A DNA stretch of 64,000 bases from Micromonospora olivasterospora (GCF_007830265.1 NZ_VLKE01000001.1:248001-312000); one strand, 5' to 3'. Counted from the stretch's first letter, positions 50,610-60,307 are shown. Made by a program: numbers and translations. The notes: a model not told the origin generated them from the letters alone.

Positions 50610-51335
50610 TCAGGCAGGTGGAATGACGATTGTCTCACCGTCGTCGCCCCGGATGTACTGGTGACCACTGTCCGTACCACCCAGATAGGGGCTGCAGGCC
50701 GGGGAGCCGAAGCCGCAGAGGATCTCGTTGAGCGCGTCCGCGGGATTGTCCGACGCGAACGCCCTGCCGACCTCATGCATGAGGATGAGATCCCCCACTA
50801 CGCTCAGTGTGCCCGCGACGCCGACCATGCGCGGCGCCCCGCTGGGCTCGGGCACACCGACCACCCTGCCGTTATAGACCTTCGGCTTGAACGGCGTGCC
50901 GGTGATCTCCCTCACCGCGTAACGGCTCGCGCCCCTATCTATGTCCTTTTTCGCCTGTGCGAGCAATTCCCGACCCTGGGGAGTCGCCGTCACGTTGGCC
51001 TTGAACTTGCCGCTGGTGTCCTCAGTCTGGAGCGCCTTCCACAACTCTCGGGCTTCGTCGAGCGCGATCTGTCGCTCCCGGTCGGTCAGCAGCGGCGGCT
51101 TTCCGGTAGCGCGCGCTCTCCGGTCCCTCTCCAGCAGGTCGGAAAGGCCGTTGAACACCTCTGCGGCCTTGTCGTAGTGCCAGGGCCCCGGCAAGGTGGC
51201 GGTATGACCGTTGTGGGCGTTTGGGTGCGGACGCTCCGGATCATGGTGGTATAGAGACGGGCGTGGCCTTTCGATGATCATCCAGGTGTCGAGTCTGGGA
51301 AGATCAAAGAGGACCACGCCCGTTGGGATCATCAT
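50610..51335 (-). CDS. Unknown protein, probable toxin-like C-terminus truncated at the ISAs1 end
   Basis: The frame has up to 241 residues: HPNAHNGHTATLPGPWHYDK, LTDRERQIALDEARELWKAL, GRELLAQAKKDIDRGASRYA, RMVGVAGTLSVVGDLILMHE, FGSPACSPYLGGTDSGHQYI. The first about 25 residues come from the ISAs1 left end, so the original N-terminus is missing. The helical segment followed by a glycine-rich hydrophobic stretch and a short tail resembles the end of a large secreted protein. A putative immunity gene lies downstream. No toxin family is recognised. Confidence 0.5.
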   Translation of the reverse strand: MMIPTGVVLFDLPRLDTWMIIERPRPSLYHHDPERPHPNAHNGHTATLPGPWHYDKAAEVFNGLSDLLERDRRARATGKPPLLTDRERQIALDEARELWKALQTEDTSGKFKANVTATPQGRELLAQAKKDIDRGASRYAVREITGTPFKPKVYNGRVVGVPEPSGAPRMVGVAGTLSVVGDLILMHEVGRAFASDNPADALNEILCGFGSPACSPYLGGTDSGHQYIRGDDGETIVIPPA

Positions 51336-52275
51336 CGCTGATTGACGTGTTGGCCGTGCACGCGGACCGCCTGGACAAGTCGTTGCCGGCGCAGCGCCGG
51401 TCGAGCCTGGTCGCGGCGTTGAGTGCGGTGCCGGACCGGCGAGATCCCCGCGGTGTCGTCCATGCGTTGCCTGGGGTCCTGGCCACGGCGGTCGCGGCGG
51501 TGCTGACCGGTGCCCGTTCCGCGGCGGCGGTCGCGGAGTGGGCCGCTGACGCGCCGCAGCAGGTCCTTGCTGAACTGGGCGTGTTCCGGGATCCGTTCAC
51601 CGGGCTGTATCGGGCTCCGGACGAGTCCATGTTCCGGCGGGTCCTGGCCGGTGTCGATGCTGACGCCCTGGACGACACGGTCGGCCGGTGGGTCCTCGCG
51701 TGCCGGCCGGCGGCGGACACCGAGCGGCGGGTGTACAGCGTGGACGGCAAGACCTTGCGAGGCAGCGGCCCGGCCGGCGCCCAGGTGCATCTGCTCGCGG
51801 TGCTGGACCAGCACACCGGGACGGTCCTGGGTCAGGTCGACGTCGACGGCAAGACAAACGAGTTGACCCGCTTCCGGCCGCTGCTGGGCCCGCTTGACCT
51901 GACCGCGGTGGTCATCACCGCCGACGCCATGCACACCCAACGCGAGCATGCCCGCTGGCTGATCGACGACAAGAAGGCCGCCTACGTCTTCACCGTGAAG
52001 AAGAACCAGCCGCGCCTGTATCGCCAGCTCAAGACCCTGCCCTGGGCGAAGGTCCCGATCCAGGACGAGACCAGCACCCGCGGGCACAGTCGCTACGACA
52101 TCCGCCGCCTGCAGGCAGTCACCTGCACCGGGCCACTCGCCCTGGACTTCCCGCACGCCACCCAAGCACTACGGATCCGTCGCCGACGACTGAGCCTGAC
52201 CACCGGCCGCTGGTCCACCGTCACCGTCTACGCGATCACCAACCTGAGCGCCGCCCAGGCCGGTCCCGCCGACCT
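51323..52275 (+). pseudogene. ISAs1-family transposase, 3' end lost
   Basis: About 318 residues of an ISAs1 (H-repeat) transposase: LSAVPDRRDPRGVVHALPGV, VYSVDGKTLRGSGPAGAQVH (first Asp), VVITADAMHTQREHARWLID (second Asp), AYVFTVKKNQPRLYRQL. After NLSAAQAGPADL the IS4 copy B begins, so the C-terminal 60-100 residues with the last catalytic region are missing. An imperfect inverted repeat (GGGCGTGGCCTTTCGATGAT around 51261 against the complement of 51299-51323) may mark the left end of the element. Confidence 0.85.
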
Positions 52276-52280
52276 AGGCC

Positions 52281-53867
52281 CAAGGCCGGGTAGTTAGGCG
52301 GCGGGCGTGGCTGTCAAGCCGATGGGCCCGGGGGCGGTAAAAGCAACGGAACTCCGGTAGAACTGGCGGTCGACCAAGATCCACCGTTTCTGCCCGGGAG
52401 TTCCGTTGCCGGATCATTCTGCCCTGTCCCGCACTGTGGCCGCCATCACCCGCACTGTCCGGGTCGCGGCGGGAGTGTTCGCCCCGGGCCATCTCGGGGA
52501 ACTCACCTCGATCGTGCCCTTTGAACTCGTCGATGCGGTGCTGGCCGAGACCGGTACGGTGCAGGCAAGACTACGGAACCTGCCGTCCCGGGTCGGGGTG
52601 TACTTCGTGCTGGCGATGTGCCTGTTCCCGGAGGTCGGCTACCGGCGGGTCTGGGCCAAGATGATCGCCGGGCTGGTGGGGCTGGTCGTGGTCGTCCCAT
52701 CGGGTAAAGGGCTACGTGACCTGCGCCGCCGCGTCGGTCCCGCTCCGGTGAAGGCCCTCTTCGAGGTCCTCGCCGGGCCTCTCGCGCAGCCACACACTCC
52801 CGGGGTGCGGTTCGGCCGCTATCGCACGGTGTCCTTCGACGGTTGTACCTCCCAACGCACCGCCGACACCGCCCGCAACCGTGCCTGGCTCGGCAAACGC
52901 ACCGGAAACGGCTACCCGGCGGTGGAGTTGATGACGCTGGTCGAGACCGGCACCCGCGGCATGCTCGGTGCGGTGTTCGGACCGACCGCCGAGGGCGAGA
53001 CCAGCTACGCCAGCAAACTGCTGCATCTGCTGGATGCCGGCATGCTCGTGCTGTGGGACAAGGGCTTCGACTCCAACATGTTCCTGACCGCGGTCGCCGG
53101 CACCGGCGCCCAATTCCTGGGCCGGCTGCGCGGCAACCGCCGCCTGCCGGTCCTGGCCCGCCTCGACGACGGCTCATACCTGAGCGTCCTCAACCACGTC
53201 CCCGTCCGGGTCATCGACGCCACCGTCACCGTCACCTGCGCCGACGCCACCACCTACACCGGCGTCTACCGCCTCGTCACCTCCCTGCGCGACCCCCGCC
53301 GGCACCCGGCACACCGCCTGGTCGAGCTCTATCACCAGCGCTGGGAACACGAATCGGCGTACTACGCCCTGCGCCACACCATCCTGCACGGACGAATCCT
53401 GCGCTCCGGCGACCCGACCGGCATCCAGCAGGAACTGTGGGCACTGCTGACCGTCTACCAGGCGCTGCGCACCGCGATGGTCCACGCCACCGAAACCCGG
53501 CCCGGGACCGACCCCGACCGGGCCAGCTTCACCATCGCCCTGCACACCGCCCGGGAACAACTCACCAACGCCGCCGACGTCCTGCCCGAGAACACCGACC
53601 TCACCGGCGCTATCGGCCGCGCCGTCCTCGCTGAACTCCTCCCACCACGCCGAGCACGCACCAGCACCCGCCGCGTCAAATCACCACTGTCCCGCTACGC
53701 CAAACACCCACCCGGCAGACCCACCACCAACCAGAAGATCACCAACCTCGCCATCACCATCCACGACGACACCACCGAACCACTCCCACCACCCACACCA
53801 TCCCCACCCCGCAAACCCCGCAAACCCCGCTTGACAGCAGCCGCAACGCCCTAACTACCCGGCCTTG
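52281..53867 (+). mobile_element. IS4-family element, copy B (1587 bp)
   Basis: Same inverted repeats as copy A (CAAGGCCGGGTAGTTAGG). The flanks are GACCTAGGCC on the left and CGCCTAGGCC on the right, matching at 8 of 10 positions. The insertion is again at a CTAG plus IS5 end. The mismatched flank suggests recombination or deletion after insertion. Confidence 0.9.
52406..53854 (+). CDS. IS4-family transposase (copy B)
   Basis: This 482-residue protein is identical to the one at 14798-16246, with the N-terminal IS4 domain, VSFDGCTSQRT, VLWDKGFDSN and YHQRWEHESAYYALR. The two elements are direct repeats about 37.6 kb apart. Homologous recombination between them would delete the AICE/Rhs island in one step. 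It truncates the ISAs1 transposase on its left. Confidence 0.93.
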   Translation: MPDHSALSRTVAAITRTVRVAAGVFAPGHLGELTSIVPFELVDAVLAETGTVQARLRNLPSRVGVYFVLAMCLFPEVGYRRVWAKMIAGLVGLVVVVPSGKGLRDLRRRVGPAPVKALFEVLAGPLAQPHTPGVRFGRYRTVSFDGCTSQRTADTARNRAWLGKRTGNGYPAVELMTLVETGTRGMLGAVFGPTAEGETSYASKLLHLLDAGMLVLWDKGFDSNMFLTAVAGTGAQFLGRLRGNRRLPVLARLDDGSYLSVLNHVPVRVIDATVTVTCADATTYTGVYRLVTSLRDPRRHPAHRLVELYHQRWEHESAYYALRHTILHGRILRSGDPTGIQQELWALLTVYQALRTAMVHATETRPGTDPDRASFTIALHTAREQLTNAADVLPENTDLTGAIGRAVLAELLPPRRARTSTRRVKSPLSRYAKHPPGRPTTNQKITNLAITIHDDTTEPLPPPTPSPPRKPRKPRLTAAATP

Positions 53868-53870
53868 CGC

Positions 53871-54353
53871 CTAGGCCGTGTCTCGTCGATCTTGGGCGAG
53901 GTCACGTAGCCAGATCTTCATCGTGGCGATGTCGACGGTGGCCCGGTACATGTAGTCGCGCTTGTCGTACCTGGTCGCGACCGCCCGGAACTGCTTGAGC
54001 TTGTTGAACGCCCGCTCAGCGGTGTTGCGCTGCTTGTAGCGCTCCCGGTCGAAGGTCGGCGGCCGGCCGCCGCGAGATCCCTTCTTGCGACGGTTGGCCG
54101 CCTGATCGGCCTTGATCGGGATCGTGGCCATGAAGCCGCGGCGGCGTAAGTGAGAACGGATAGCCTTCGAGCTGTACGCCTTGTCAGCCAGGACATGCCC
54201 GGGGCGGGTACGCGGCCGGCCGACCCGGCGCGGGATCCGGATAGCGGCCATGACCTGCGTGAAGCCGGTACAGTCGGCCCGCTGCCCGCACGTGGTGTGC
54301 CGGGCGATCGGACGGCAACGACGGTCAGCGGCCAGGTGCAGCTTGGTGGTCAA
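53871..54353 (-). CDS. IS5 transposase orfB (copy 3)
   Basis: This 160-residue second frame starts at TTG 54353 (MTTKLHLAADRRCRP), with HVLADKAYSSKAIRSHL and NTAERAFNKLKQFRAVATRY. A longer open frame runs further upstream, but its extra residues are only the -1 frame of orfA and not a domain. The stop TAG again comes from the flanking CTAG. Relative to copy 2, a few substitutions are seen (GFMATI for GIKATI). Confidence 0.85.
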   Translation of the reverse strand: MTTKLHLAADRRCRPIARHTTCGQRADCTGFTQVMAAIRIPRRVGRPRTRPGHVLADKAYSSKAIRSHLRRRGFMATIPIKADQAANRRKKGSRGGRPPTFDRERYKQRNTAERAFNKLKQFRAVATRYDKRDYMYRATVDIATMKIWLRDLAQDRRDTA

Positions 54354-54828
54354 CCCGCCACGGGACCGGCCGAGGGCTTCCCTTCCGCCCTTTTCGTCCC
54401 TGGCGGCTTCCCCCTTTTTGGGTGATCCGCCGCCGGGGCGTGCCGCGCACCCGCCGCGTGCTGGTGCGCCCGGATCGAGGAGGTGTCCACTCCGACCGTC
54501 CACTCGTCGCCTTCCTCGGCGTCGCAGTCGATCCGCAACGCCGCGCAGATCCGCGACCAGGTCCCATCCATCGCCCACCTGCGTTTGCGCTGGTAGACCG
54601 TCTTCCACGGACCGAACCGCTCCGGCAGGTCACGCCACGGAATCCCGGTACGTTCCCGGTACAAGATCCCCGAGACCGTCGTCCGATGGTCACGCCACCG
54701 GCCCCCACGCGGCGGATCCGCTGGCAGCAACGGCGCCAGAAGCGCCCACTCGTCATCGGTCAACTCATGCCGTCGAGACACGCCAATCTATCTACCAAAA
54801 CCCGCCCCGAAGATCCACGAGACACGCC
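53875..54828 (-). mobile_element. IS5-family element copy 3 (complete length)
   Basis: Same 954-bp length and inverted repeats as copy 2, in the opposite orientation. It is flanked by CTAG (53871-53874) and CTAA (54829-54832), so the target duplication is imperfect here. It borders IS4 copy B on the left. Confidence 0.88.
54350..54781 (-). CDS. IS5 transposase orfA (copy 3)
   Basis: This 143-residue first frame (MSRRHELTDDEWALLAPLLP) has the first catalytic Asp in WTVGVDTSSIRAHQH. Here the candidate slip site reads CCCAAAAAGGGGG (A5G5) where copies 1 and 2 have CCCGAAAAGGGGG. The overlap with orfB is 4 bp as in copy 2. Confidence 0.87.
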   Translation of the reverse strand: MSRRHELTDDEWALLAPLLPADPPRGGRWRDHRTTVSGILYRERTGIPWRDLPERFGPWKTVYQRKRRWAMDGTWSRICAALRIDCDAEEGDEWTVGVDTSSIRAHQHAAGARHAPAADHPKRGKPPGTKRAEGKPSAGPVAG

Positions 54829-54999
54829 CTAATGCCGGCCAAGCCTGTCGTTGACTCGACGGCCGAATCCGATTCAACATCGTTGCGTTAGCAACGCCGC
54901 CCGCAGGGGCCGCCATGGCATCACCACCGCACGCGACCTCGGCCCTTTGCCCGGACACGTATTCTCCGGTGCTCGGTCCGGTGACTAGACCGACGCAGG

Positions 55000-55785
55000 T
55001 CATTGAACTCGCGCGGCCGAGCTGCTGACCCGGGCAAGAAATGTGGCGATGAGGGCGGCGGCTTCCTTGCCAGCGACGAGACGGGCGATGGTGTCGGCCT
55101 CGTCGCGTGAGATGTCCTCGGGCGACGCTTCCCATCCGGTGCGTAGCAGGCGCTTGGCCTCGCCGTAAGCCCTGGTCGGGCCTTTCGCGAGTTGTTCGGC
55201 GATTGCCGTCGCCCGTGCCACCACTGACTCGTCTTCCACGACTTCGGCGATCAGTCCCCAATCTCGTGCCTGCTCGGCGCTGAGTGGGCGCGGCGTGAGC
55301 GCCATCTGCAGGGCGCGCTGCTGGCCGATCGCCCGGGGCAGCAGCACGGACACCCCGCAGTCGGGGGTCAGCCCCACCCTGGTGTAGGCGAAGGCGAAAT
55401 TCGTCGAGCAGGCAGCCACCACCAGGTCCGCGCTGAGGACGACGCCCAGGCCCGCGCCGGCGACCGCCCCGTGTACGGCGGCGACGACCGGTTTGGGCAG
55501 CGCGGCCAGGCGTCGCAGGCCCCGGTCGAGGACCATGGCCAGTTCGCGTACGTAGCCGGCGGGGTCCTCGGCGGCCGCCATCGATGCGAGGTCACCACCC
55601 GCGCAGAAGCGCGGGCCAGCCCCGGTGAGCAGGATGGCCCGCACCTCGTCATCCGCGCCGGCGCGCTTCACCGCCGCCTCGAACGCGTACGCGGCCGGCA
55701 GGTCGGCCGCGTTGGACACCTCCGGGCGGTTGAGGGTGATACGGGCGACGTTGCCGTCGACGACGTACAACACGGGCTCGACCAT
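55000..55785 (-). CDS. Enoyl-CoA hydratase/isomerase family protein
   Basis: This crotonase-fold protein has about 261 residues: VARITLNRPEVSNA at the N-terminus, the CoA-binding/oxyanion loop FCAGGDLASMA, and VVAAVHGAVAGAGLGVVLSA with the second oxyanion Gly. PDCGVSVLLPRAIG holds Asp where the first or second catalytic Glu often stands, so hydratase activity is not certain; isomerase or hydrolase activity is possible. ATG 55785 is supported by AGAAAGGA upstream. It follows the thiolase by 16 bp, so both belong to one operon of acyl-CoA breakdown with icmF. Confidence 0.9.
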   Translation of the reverse strand: MVEPVLYVVDGNVARITLNRPEVSNAADLPAAYAFEAAVKRAGADDEVRAILLTGAGPRFCAGGDLASMAAAEDPAGYVRELAMVLDRGLRRLAALPKPVVAAVHGAVAGAGLGVVLSADLVVAACSTNFAFAYTRVGLTPDCGVSVLLPRAIGQQRALQMALTPRPLSAEQARDWGLIAEVVEDESVVARATAIAEQLAKGPTRAYGEAKRLLRTGWEASPEDISRDEADTIARLVAGKEAAALIATFLARVSSSAARVQ

Positions 55786-55801
55786 CGACCGGTCCTTTCT
55801 C

Positions 55802-56980
55802 TCAGACGCGGCGGAAGAGGGCAGCCATGGCCTGTCCCCCGCCGATGCACATGGTGACAATGCCGAGTTCCCCGTCCGTGCGGGCCAGGTGCTTGGCCAC
55901 CCGCAGGGCCAGGATCGCGCCGGTGGCGCCGACCGGGTGGCCCAGCGCGATGGCCCCGCCGTACGGGTTGGTCCGCTCCGGGTCCAGCTTCGCGTCCCGG
56001 ATCACCGCCACCGCCTGGGCCGCGAACGCCTCATTGCACTCGACCACGTCGATGTCGCGGGCACTCGTGCCCGTCTGGTCGAACAACTTCTGCAGCGCCA
56101 GCACCGGGGCATAGCCCATCAGCGACGGCTCCATCGCCGCGGTCGCCACCGCCTCCAGACTCACCAGCGCGCTCAGACCCCGCTGCACGGCGACAGACTC
56201 CCGGGCCAGCACCACCGCCGCGGCGCCGTCGTTGATCCCCGACGCGTTGCCCGCCGTGACCGTGCCGCCCTGCTCGAACGCGGGCCGCAGCCCGGCCAGC
56301 ACCTCCAACGTCGTCTCCGGCCGCGGGTGCTCGTCCCGCTCGACCGTCACCGGCCTGCGCCCGCCGACCTCGACCGGGACAATCTCCTCGCCGAAGGCCG
56401 CCCGGGCCCCGTCCGACGCCGCCCGGCGCTGCGACTCCACGGCGAACTCGTCCTGGTCCTGCCGGGAGACGCCGTAGTTCCGGGCCACGTTCTCCGCGGT
56501 GATCCCCATGTGGATACCGTGGAACGGGTCGGTCAACATCATCACCGTGCCGTCGATCAGGGTCCGGTCACCAAGCTTGTAGCCTGACCGGGCGCCGAAA
56601 TCGTAGAACGGCATCCCCGTCATGTTCTCGTCCCCGCCGGCCACGGCAATGTCCGCGGCGCCCCACCGCATCTGCGCGGCCGCCGACCAGAGCGCCTGCA
56701 ACCCGCTGCCGCACAACCGGTTCACCGTGTACGCCGGAGTGCTGATCGGCAGGCCTGCGGACAATGCCACCCGGCGCGCGTTGTACGCGTCCGGCCCCAC
56801 CTGGCCGATGCAACCCATCACCACCTCGTCGACCGCCTCGGAGGGCACGCCCGCCCGGGACAGTGCCGCCCTGACCGCGGTAGCCCCGAGCTCATGCGCC
56901 GGCACGTCCTTGAACGCGCCACCGAAACTGCCCACCGGGGTCCGGGCACCTTCAACGAGGAGAACTTTCTCCGAGCTCAC
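55802..56980 (-). CDS. Acetyl-CoA acyltransferase (thiolase)
   Basis: This 392-residue thiolase has the active-site Cys in NRLCGSGLQA (near residue 90), NEAFAAQA, GGAIALGHPVGATGA (His) and CIGGGQAMA (second Cys). All four motifs are present, so it should cleave 3-ketoacyl-CoA or condense acetyl-CoA. It lies 78 bp downstream of icmF and 16 bp upstream of the hydratase on the same strand. The trio fits degradation of branched or odd-chain acyl-CoA, or supply of butyryl/isobutyryl units. Confidence 0.94.
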   Translation of the reverse strand: MSSEKVLLVEGARTPVGSFGGAFKDVPAHELGATAVRAALSRAGVPSEAVDEVVMGCIGQVGPDAYNARRVALSAGLPISTPAYTVNRLCGSGLQALWSAAAQMRWGAADIAVAGGDENMTGMPFYDFGARSGYKLGDRTLIDGTVMMLTDPFHGIHMGITAENVARNYGVSRQDQDEFAVESQRRAASDGARAAFGEEIVPVEVGGRRPVTVERDEHPRPETTLEVLAGLRPAFEQGGTVTAGNASGINDGAAAVVLARESVAVQRGLSALVSLEAVATAAMEPSLMGYAPVLALQKLFDQTGTSARDIDVVECNEAFAAQAVAVIRDAKLDPERTNPYGGAIALGHPVGATGAILALRVAKHLARTDGELGIVTMCIGGGQAMAALFRRV

Positions 56981-57058
56981 CCATCCACCTCCAGCTAGCC
57001 GGGCCGCATCCGCGGCACCGGTCCGCTATCACAATTCGCCGCACCCCGGCGAAGCGCG

Positions 57059-60000
57059 TCACACGTTGCGGCGGTACTGGCCGCCGACCTCGAAGAACGC
57101 GTCGCTGATCTGCCCGAGGGAGCAGTGGCGGACGGCGTCCATCAGCGCCTCGAAGATGTTGCCGCCGCTGGTTGCGGCGGCCTTGAGCCGCTCCAACGCG
57201 GCGGGAGTCTCCATCGCATGCTGGGCGTGGAAGGCGGCGAGCCGATCCAGTTGCGCCTGCTTCTCCTCGTCGGTGCCCCGCGCCAGCTCGATGACCTGGG
57301 CCGGCTTGTCGGAGTCCTCGGCGAGGAACGTGTTGACGCCGATGATGGGCAGCGACCCGTCGTGCTTCTTATGCTCGTAGAGCATCGACTCGTCCTGGAT
57401 GCGGCCGCGCTGGTAGCCGGTCTCCATCGCGCCGAGCACTCCGCCGCGGTCGGCGAGCCGGTCGAACTCGGCGAGCACCGCCTCCTCGACCAGGTCGGTG
57501 AGCTGCTCGACGATGTAGGAGCCCTGCAGCACATTCTCGGTGTCGGCCAGCCCGCACTCGGCATCGATGATCATCTGAATCGCCAGGGCCCGGCGCACCG
57601 ACTGTGCGGTGGGGGTGGTGACCGCCTCGTCATAGGCGTTGGTGTGCAGGCTGTTGGCGTTGTCGTAGATGGCGCACAGCGCCTGCAGCGTGGTGCGGAT
57701 GTCGTTGAAGTCCATCTCCTGGGCGTGCAACGACCGGCCGGAGGTCTGCACGTGGTACTTCAGCTTCTGCGCCCGATCGCCCGCGCCGTACCGGTCGCGC
57801 ATCGCGACCGCCCAGATCCGCCGGGCCACCCGCCCGATGACGGTGTACTCCGCGTCCATCCCGTTGGAGAAGAAGAACGACAGGTTGGGTGCGAAGTCGT
57901 CGATGTTCATACCCCGCGCCAGGTACGCCTCGACGTAGGTGAAGCCGTTGGCCAGGGTGAACGCCAACTGACTGATCGGGTTCGCTCCGGCCTCGGCGAT
58001 GTGATAGCCGCTGATACTCACCGAGTAGAAGTTGCGCACCTGATGGGCGATGAACCACTCCTGGATGTCCGCCATGGCGCGCAGGGCGAACTCCGTGGAG
58101 AAGATGCAGGTGTTCTGCCCCTGATCCTCCTTGAGGATGTCGGCCTGCACCGTGCCGCGGACCGTCGACAGGGCGCGCGCCCGAATCTGGGCGACCTCCT
58201 CGGCGGAGGGTTCCCGGCCCTCAGCCGCACGGAACCGGTCCAGCTGCTGGTCGATTGCGGCGTTGAAGAACATCGCCAGGATCGTCGGCGCCGGCCCGTT
58301 GATGGTCATCGACACCGAGGTGTTCGGCGCACACAGGTCGAACCCGGCGTACAGCTCGCGCATGTCGTCGACGGTGGCGATGGAGACGCCTGAGGTCCCG
58401 ATCTTGCCGTAGATGTCGGGGCGCTGGTCGGGGTCCCGGCCGTAGAGGGTGACCGAGTCGAACGCCGTGGACAGGCGGGTCGCCGGCTGGCCGGCGCTGA
58501 GCAGGTGGAAGCGGCGGTTGGTGCGGAAGGCGTCGCCCTCGCCGGCGAACATCCGCGCCGGCGCTTCCTCGGTCCGCTTGAACGGGAACACCCCGGCGGT
58601 GAACGGGAAGAAGCCGGGCAGGTTCTCGTTACGCAGGAACCGCAGCAGCTGCCCGTCGTCGCCCTCGCGCGGCAGGGCCACCCGCGGCAGCTTGGTACCC
58701 GAAAGAGTCGTGCGGGTCAGCGGGGTGCGAATCTCCTTGCCGCGGACGGTGTAGACGTACTCGTCACCGCCGTAGCGAGTGCGGACATCCTTCCACTGCT
58801 CCAGCAGCTCGCGCACGTCACCGCGCAGGCTCTGCTCGGTCCGCTCCAACAGCGCGGCGACCGAGACCTCGGCCGAATCGCCGGCTGCCGCGAGCAGGTC
58901 CCGGGTGGTCCGCAGATGCTGGCGGCGGCGAACGAGTTCCATCTGCTCTGCCGTGGTGGCGTGGTAGCCGCGTACCGTTTGCGCGATGTCCGCCAGGTAA
59001 CGCTCCCGCCCCGCCGGCAGCACCGACCGCAGGCTGGTGGAGGTGCGGCCTGGTACGACCGGCAGCACACCGGGGAAGGCCGACAGGCCATGCTCGCCAA
59101 GCAGCTGCTTGAGGTGGTGGTACAGGGCGGTCACACCATCGTCGTCGAAGCGGGCCGCGCTCGTGCCGAAGACCGGCATGTCCCGCCACGGGGTGCCGAA
59201 CTGTTCGCGGTTGCGCACCAACTGCCGAGCCACGTCACGCAACGCGTCTTCCGCGCCGCGGCGCTCGAACTTGTTGATGGCCACCACGTCGGCCAGGTCC
59301 AGCATGTCGATCTTCTCGAGCTGGCTAGGTGCGCCGAACTCCGGCGTCATCACGTACACGGACACGTCCGCGTACGGCACGATCGCCGCGTCGCCCTGGC
59401 CGATGCCGGGCGTCTCGATGATGACCAAATCGTAGCCGGCGGCCTTGCAGGCGGCCACGATGTCGTCCAGGTGCTCGGGCACTTGAGCACCCGGGGTCCG
59501 GGTCGCCAACGAGCGGAAGAAGACCGTGCCCGGCGCGATGCTGTTCATCCGGATCCGGTCACCCAGCAACGTGCCACCGCGCCGACGGGTCGGGTCGACC
59601 GCCAACACGGCCACCCGGACCTTGTCCTCACTGTCGCGGCGCAGCCGGCGTACCAGTTCGTCGGTCAGCGACGACTTTCCGGAGCCGCCCGTCCCGGTGA
59701 TGCCCAGCACCGGACCGTTGCGCGACGCCGCGGCGGACTGGACCGCGTCGGCCAGCGCTGCGTCGGCGCCCGCCTCCAGCACCGTGATTGCCCGCGCCAG
59801 CGCGGCGTCGTCCCCGGCCAGCAGCGCGTCGATGACCGGCCCCTGGGCCGACAGGTCGACGTCGCAGTCCCGGATCAGTTCGTTGATCATGCCGGGCAGA
59901 CCCAGGCGCTGGCCGTCCTGTGGGCTGAAGATGCGCACGCCACGCTCCGCTAGGAGGGCGATCTCCTCGGGCACGATCGTCCCGCCGCCGCCGCCGAACA

Positions 60001-60307
60001 CCCGCACGTGTCCCGCCCCGCGCTCGCCGAGGCGCTCGGTCAGGTAGCTGAAGTATTCGACGTGCCCACCCTGGTAGGAGGAGATCGCCACGCCCTGCAC
60101 GTCCTCCTGCACCGCCGCCGTAACGACCTCCTCGACGCTGCGGTCGTGGCCGAGGTGCACGACCTCGGCGCCCTGGCTCTGCAGCAACCGTCGCATGATC
60201 GTGATGGCGGCGTCGTGCCCGTCAAAGAGACTGGCCGCGGTCACGAAACGCACCGGATGCACCGGCACGTGCAACGGGGGCCGGGACGAGGAATTCGGCT
60301 GACTCAT
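57059..60307 (-). CDS. icmF: Fused isobutyryl-CoA mutase IcmF
   Basis: This 1082-residue adenosylcobalamin enzyme interconverts isobutyryl-CoA and n-butyryl-CoA. The N-terminal B12-binding domain has LFDGHDAAI (axial His31) and HLGHDRSVEEV. A MeaB-like G-protein chaperone follows with P-loop GITGTGGSGKSS, then AVDPTRRRGGTLLGDRIRMN and ETPGIGQGDAAI. The C-terminal mutase domain contains IGTSGVSIATVDDM, DLCAPNTSVSMTINGPAP and QTSGRSLHAQEMDFND. This B12-GTPase-mutase order is diagnostic of IcmF and distinguishes it from methylmalonyl-CoA mutase. ATG 60307 has TTAGGAGCGCC upstream. Divergent from a MarR gene. Confidence 0.96.
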   Translation of the reverse strand: MSQPNSSSRPPLHVPVHPVRFVTAASLFDGHDAAITIMRRLLQSQGAEVVHLGHDRSVEEVVTAAVQEDVQGVAISSYQGGHVEYFSYLTERLGERGAGHVRVFGGGGGTIVPEEIALLAERGVRIFSPQDGQRLGLPGMINELIRDCDVDLSAQGPVIDALLAGDDAALARAITVLEAGADAALADAVQSAAASRNGPVLGITGTGGSGKSSLTDELVRRLRRDSEDKVRVAVLAVDPTRRRGGTLLGDRIRMNSIAPGTVFFRSLATRTPGAQVPEHLDDIVAACKAAGYDLVIIETPGIGQGDAAIVPYADVSVYVMTPEFGAPSQLEKIDMLDLADVVAINKFERRGAEDALRDVARQLVRNREQFGTPWRDMPVFGTSAARFDDDGVTALYHHLKQLLGEHGLSAFPGVLPVVPGRTSTSLRSVLPAGRERYLADIAQTVRGYHATTAEQMELVRRRQHLRTTRDLLAAAGDSAEVSVAALLERTEQSLRGDVRELLEQWKDVRTRYGGDEYVYTVRGKEIRTPLTRTTLSGTKLPRVALPREGDDGQLLRFLRNENLPGFFPFTAGVFPFKRTEEAPARMFAGEGDAFRTNRRFHLLSAGQPATRLSTAFDSVTLYGRDPDQRPDIYGKIGTSGVSIATVDDMRELYAGFDLCAPNTSVSMTINGPAPTILAMFFNAAIDQQLDRFRAAEGREPSAEEVAQIRARALSTVRGTVQADILKEDQGQNTCIFSTEFALRAMADIQEWFIAHQVRNFYSVSISGYHIAEAGANPISQLAFTLANGFTYVEAYLARGMNIDDFAPNLSFFFSNGMDAEYTVIGRVARRIWAVAMRDRYGAGDRAQKLKYHVQTSGRSLHAQEMDFNDIRTTLQALCAIYDNANSLHTNAYDEAVTTPTAQSVRRALAIQMIIDAECGLADTENVLQGSYIVEQLTDLVEEAVLAEFDRLADRGGVLGAMETGYQRGRIQDESMLYEHKKHDGSLPIIGVNTFLAEDSDKPAQVIELARGTDEEKQAQLDRLAAFHAQHAMETPAALERLKAAATSGGNIFEALMDAVRHCSLGQISDAFFEVGGQYRRNV

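Noticed and set aside
53871..54608. Single 245-residue frame in IS5 copy 3 as a fused transposase
   Set aside because: The first 85 residues are the -1 frame of orfA and not the DUF4096 domain; the extension is accidental.
57125..59953. Plus-strand open frames of 422 and 482 residues
   Set aside because: Antisense shadows of icmF.
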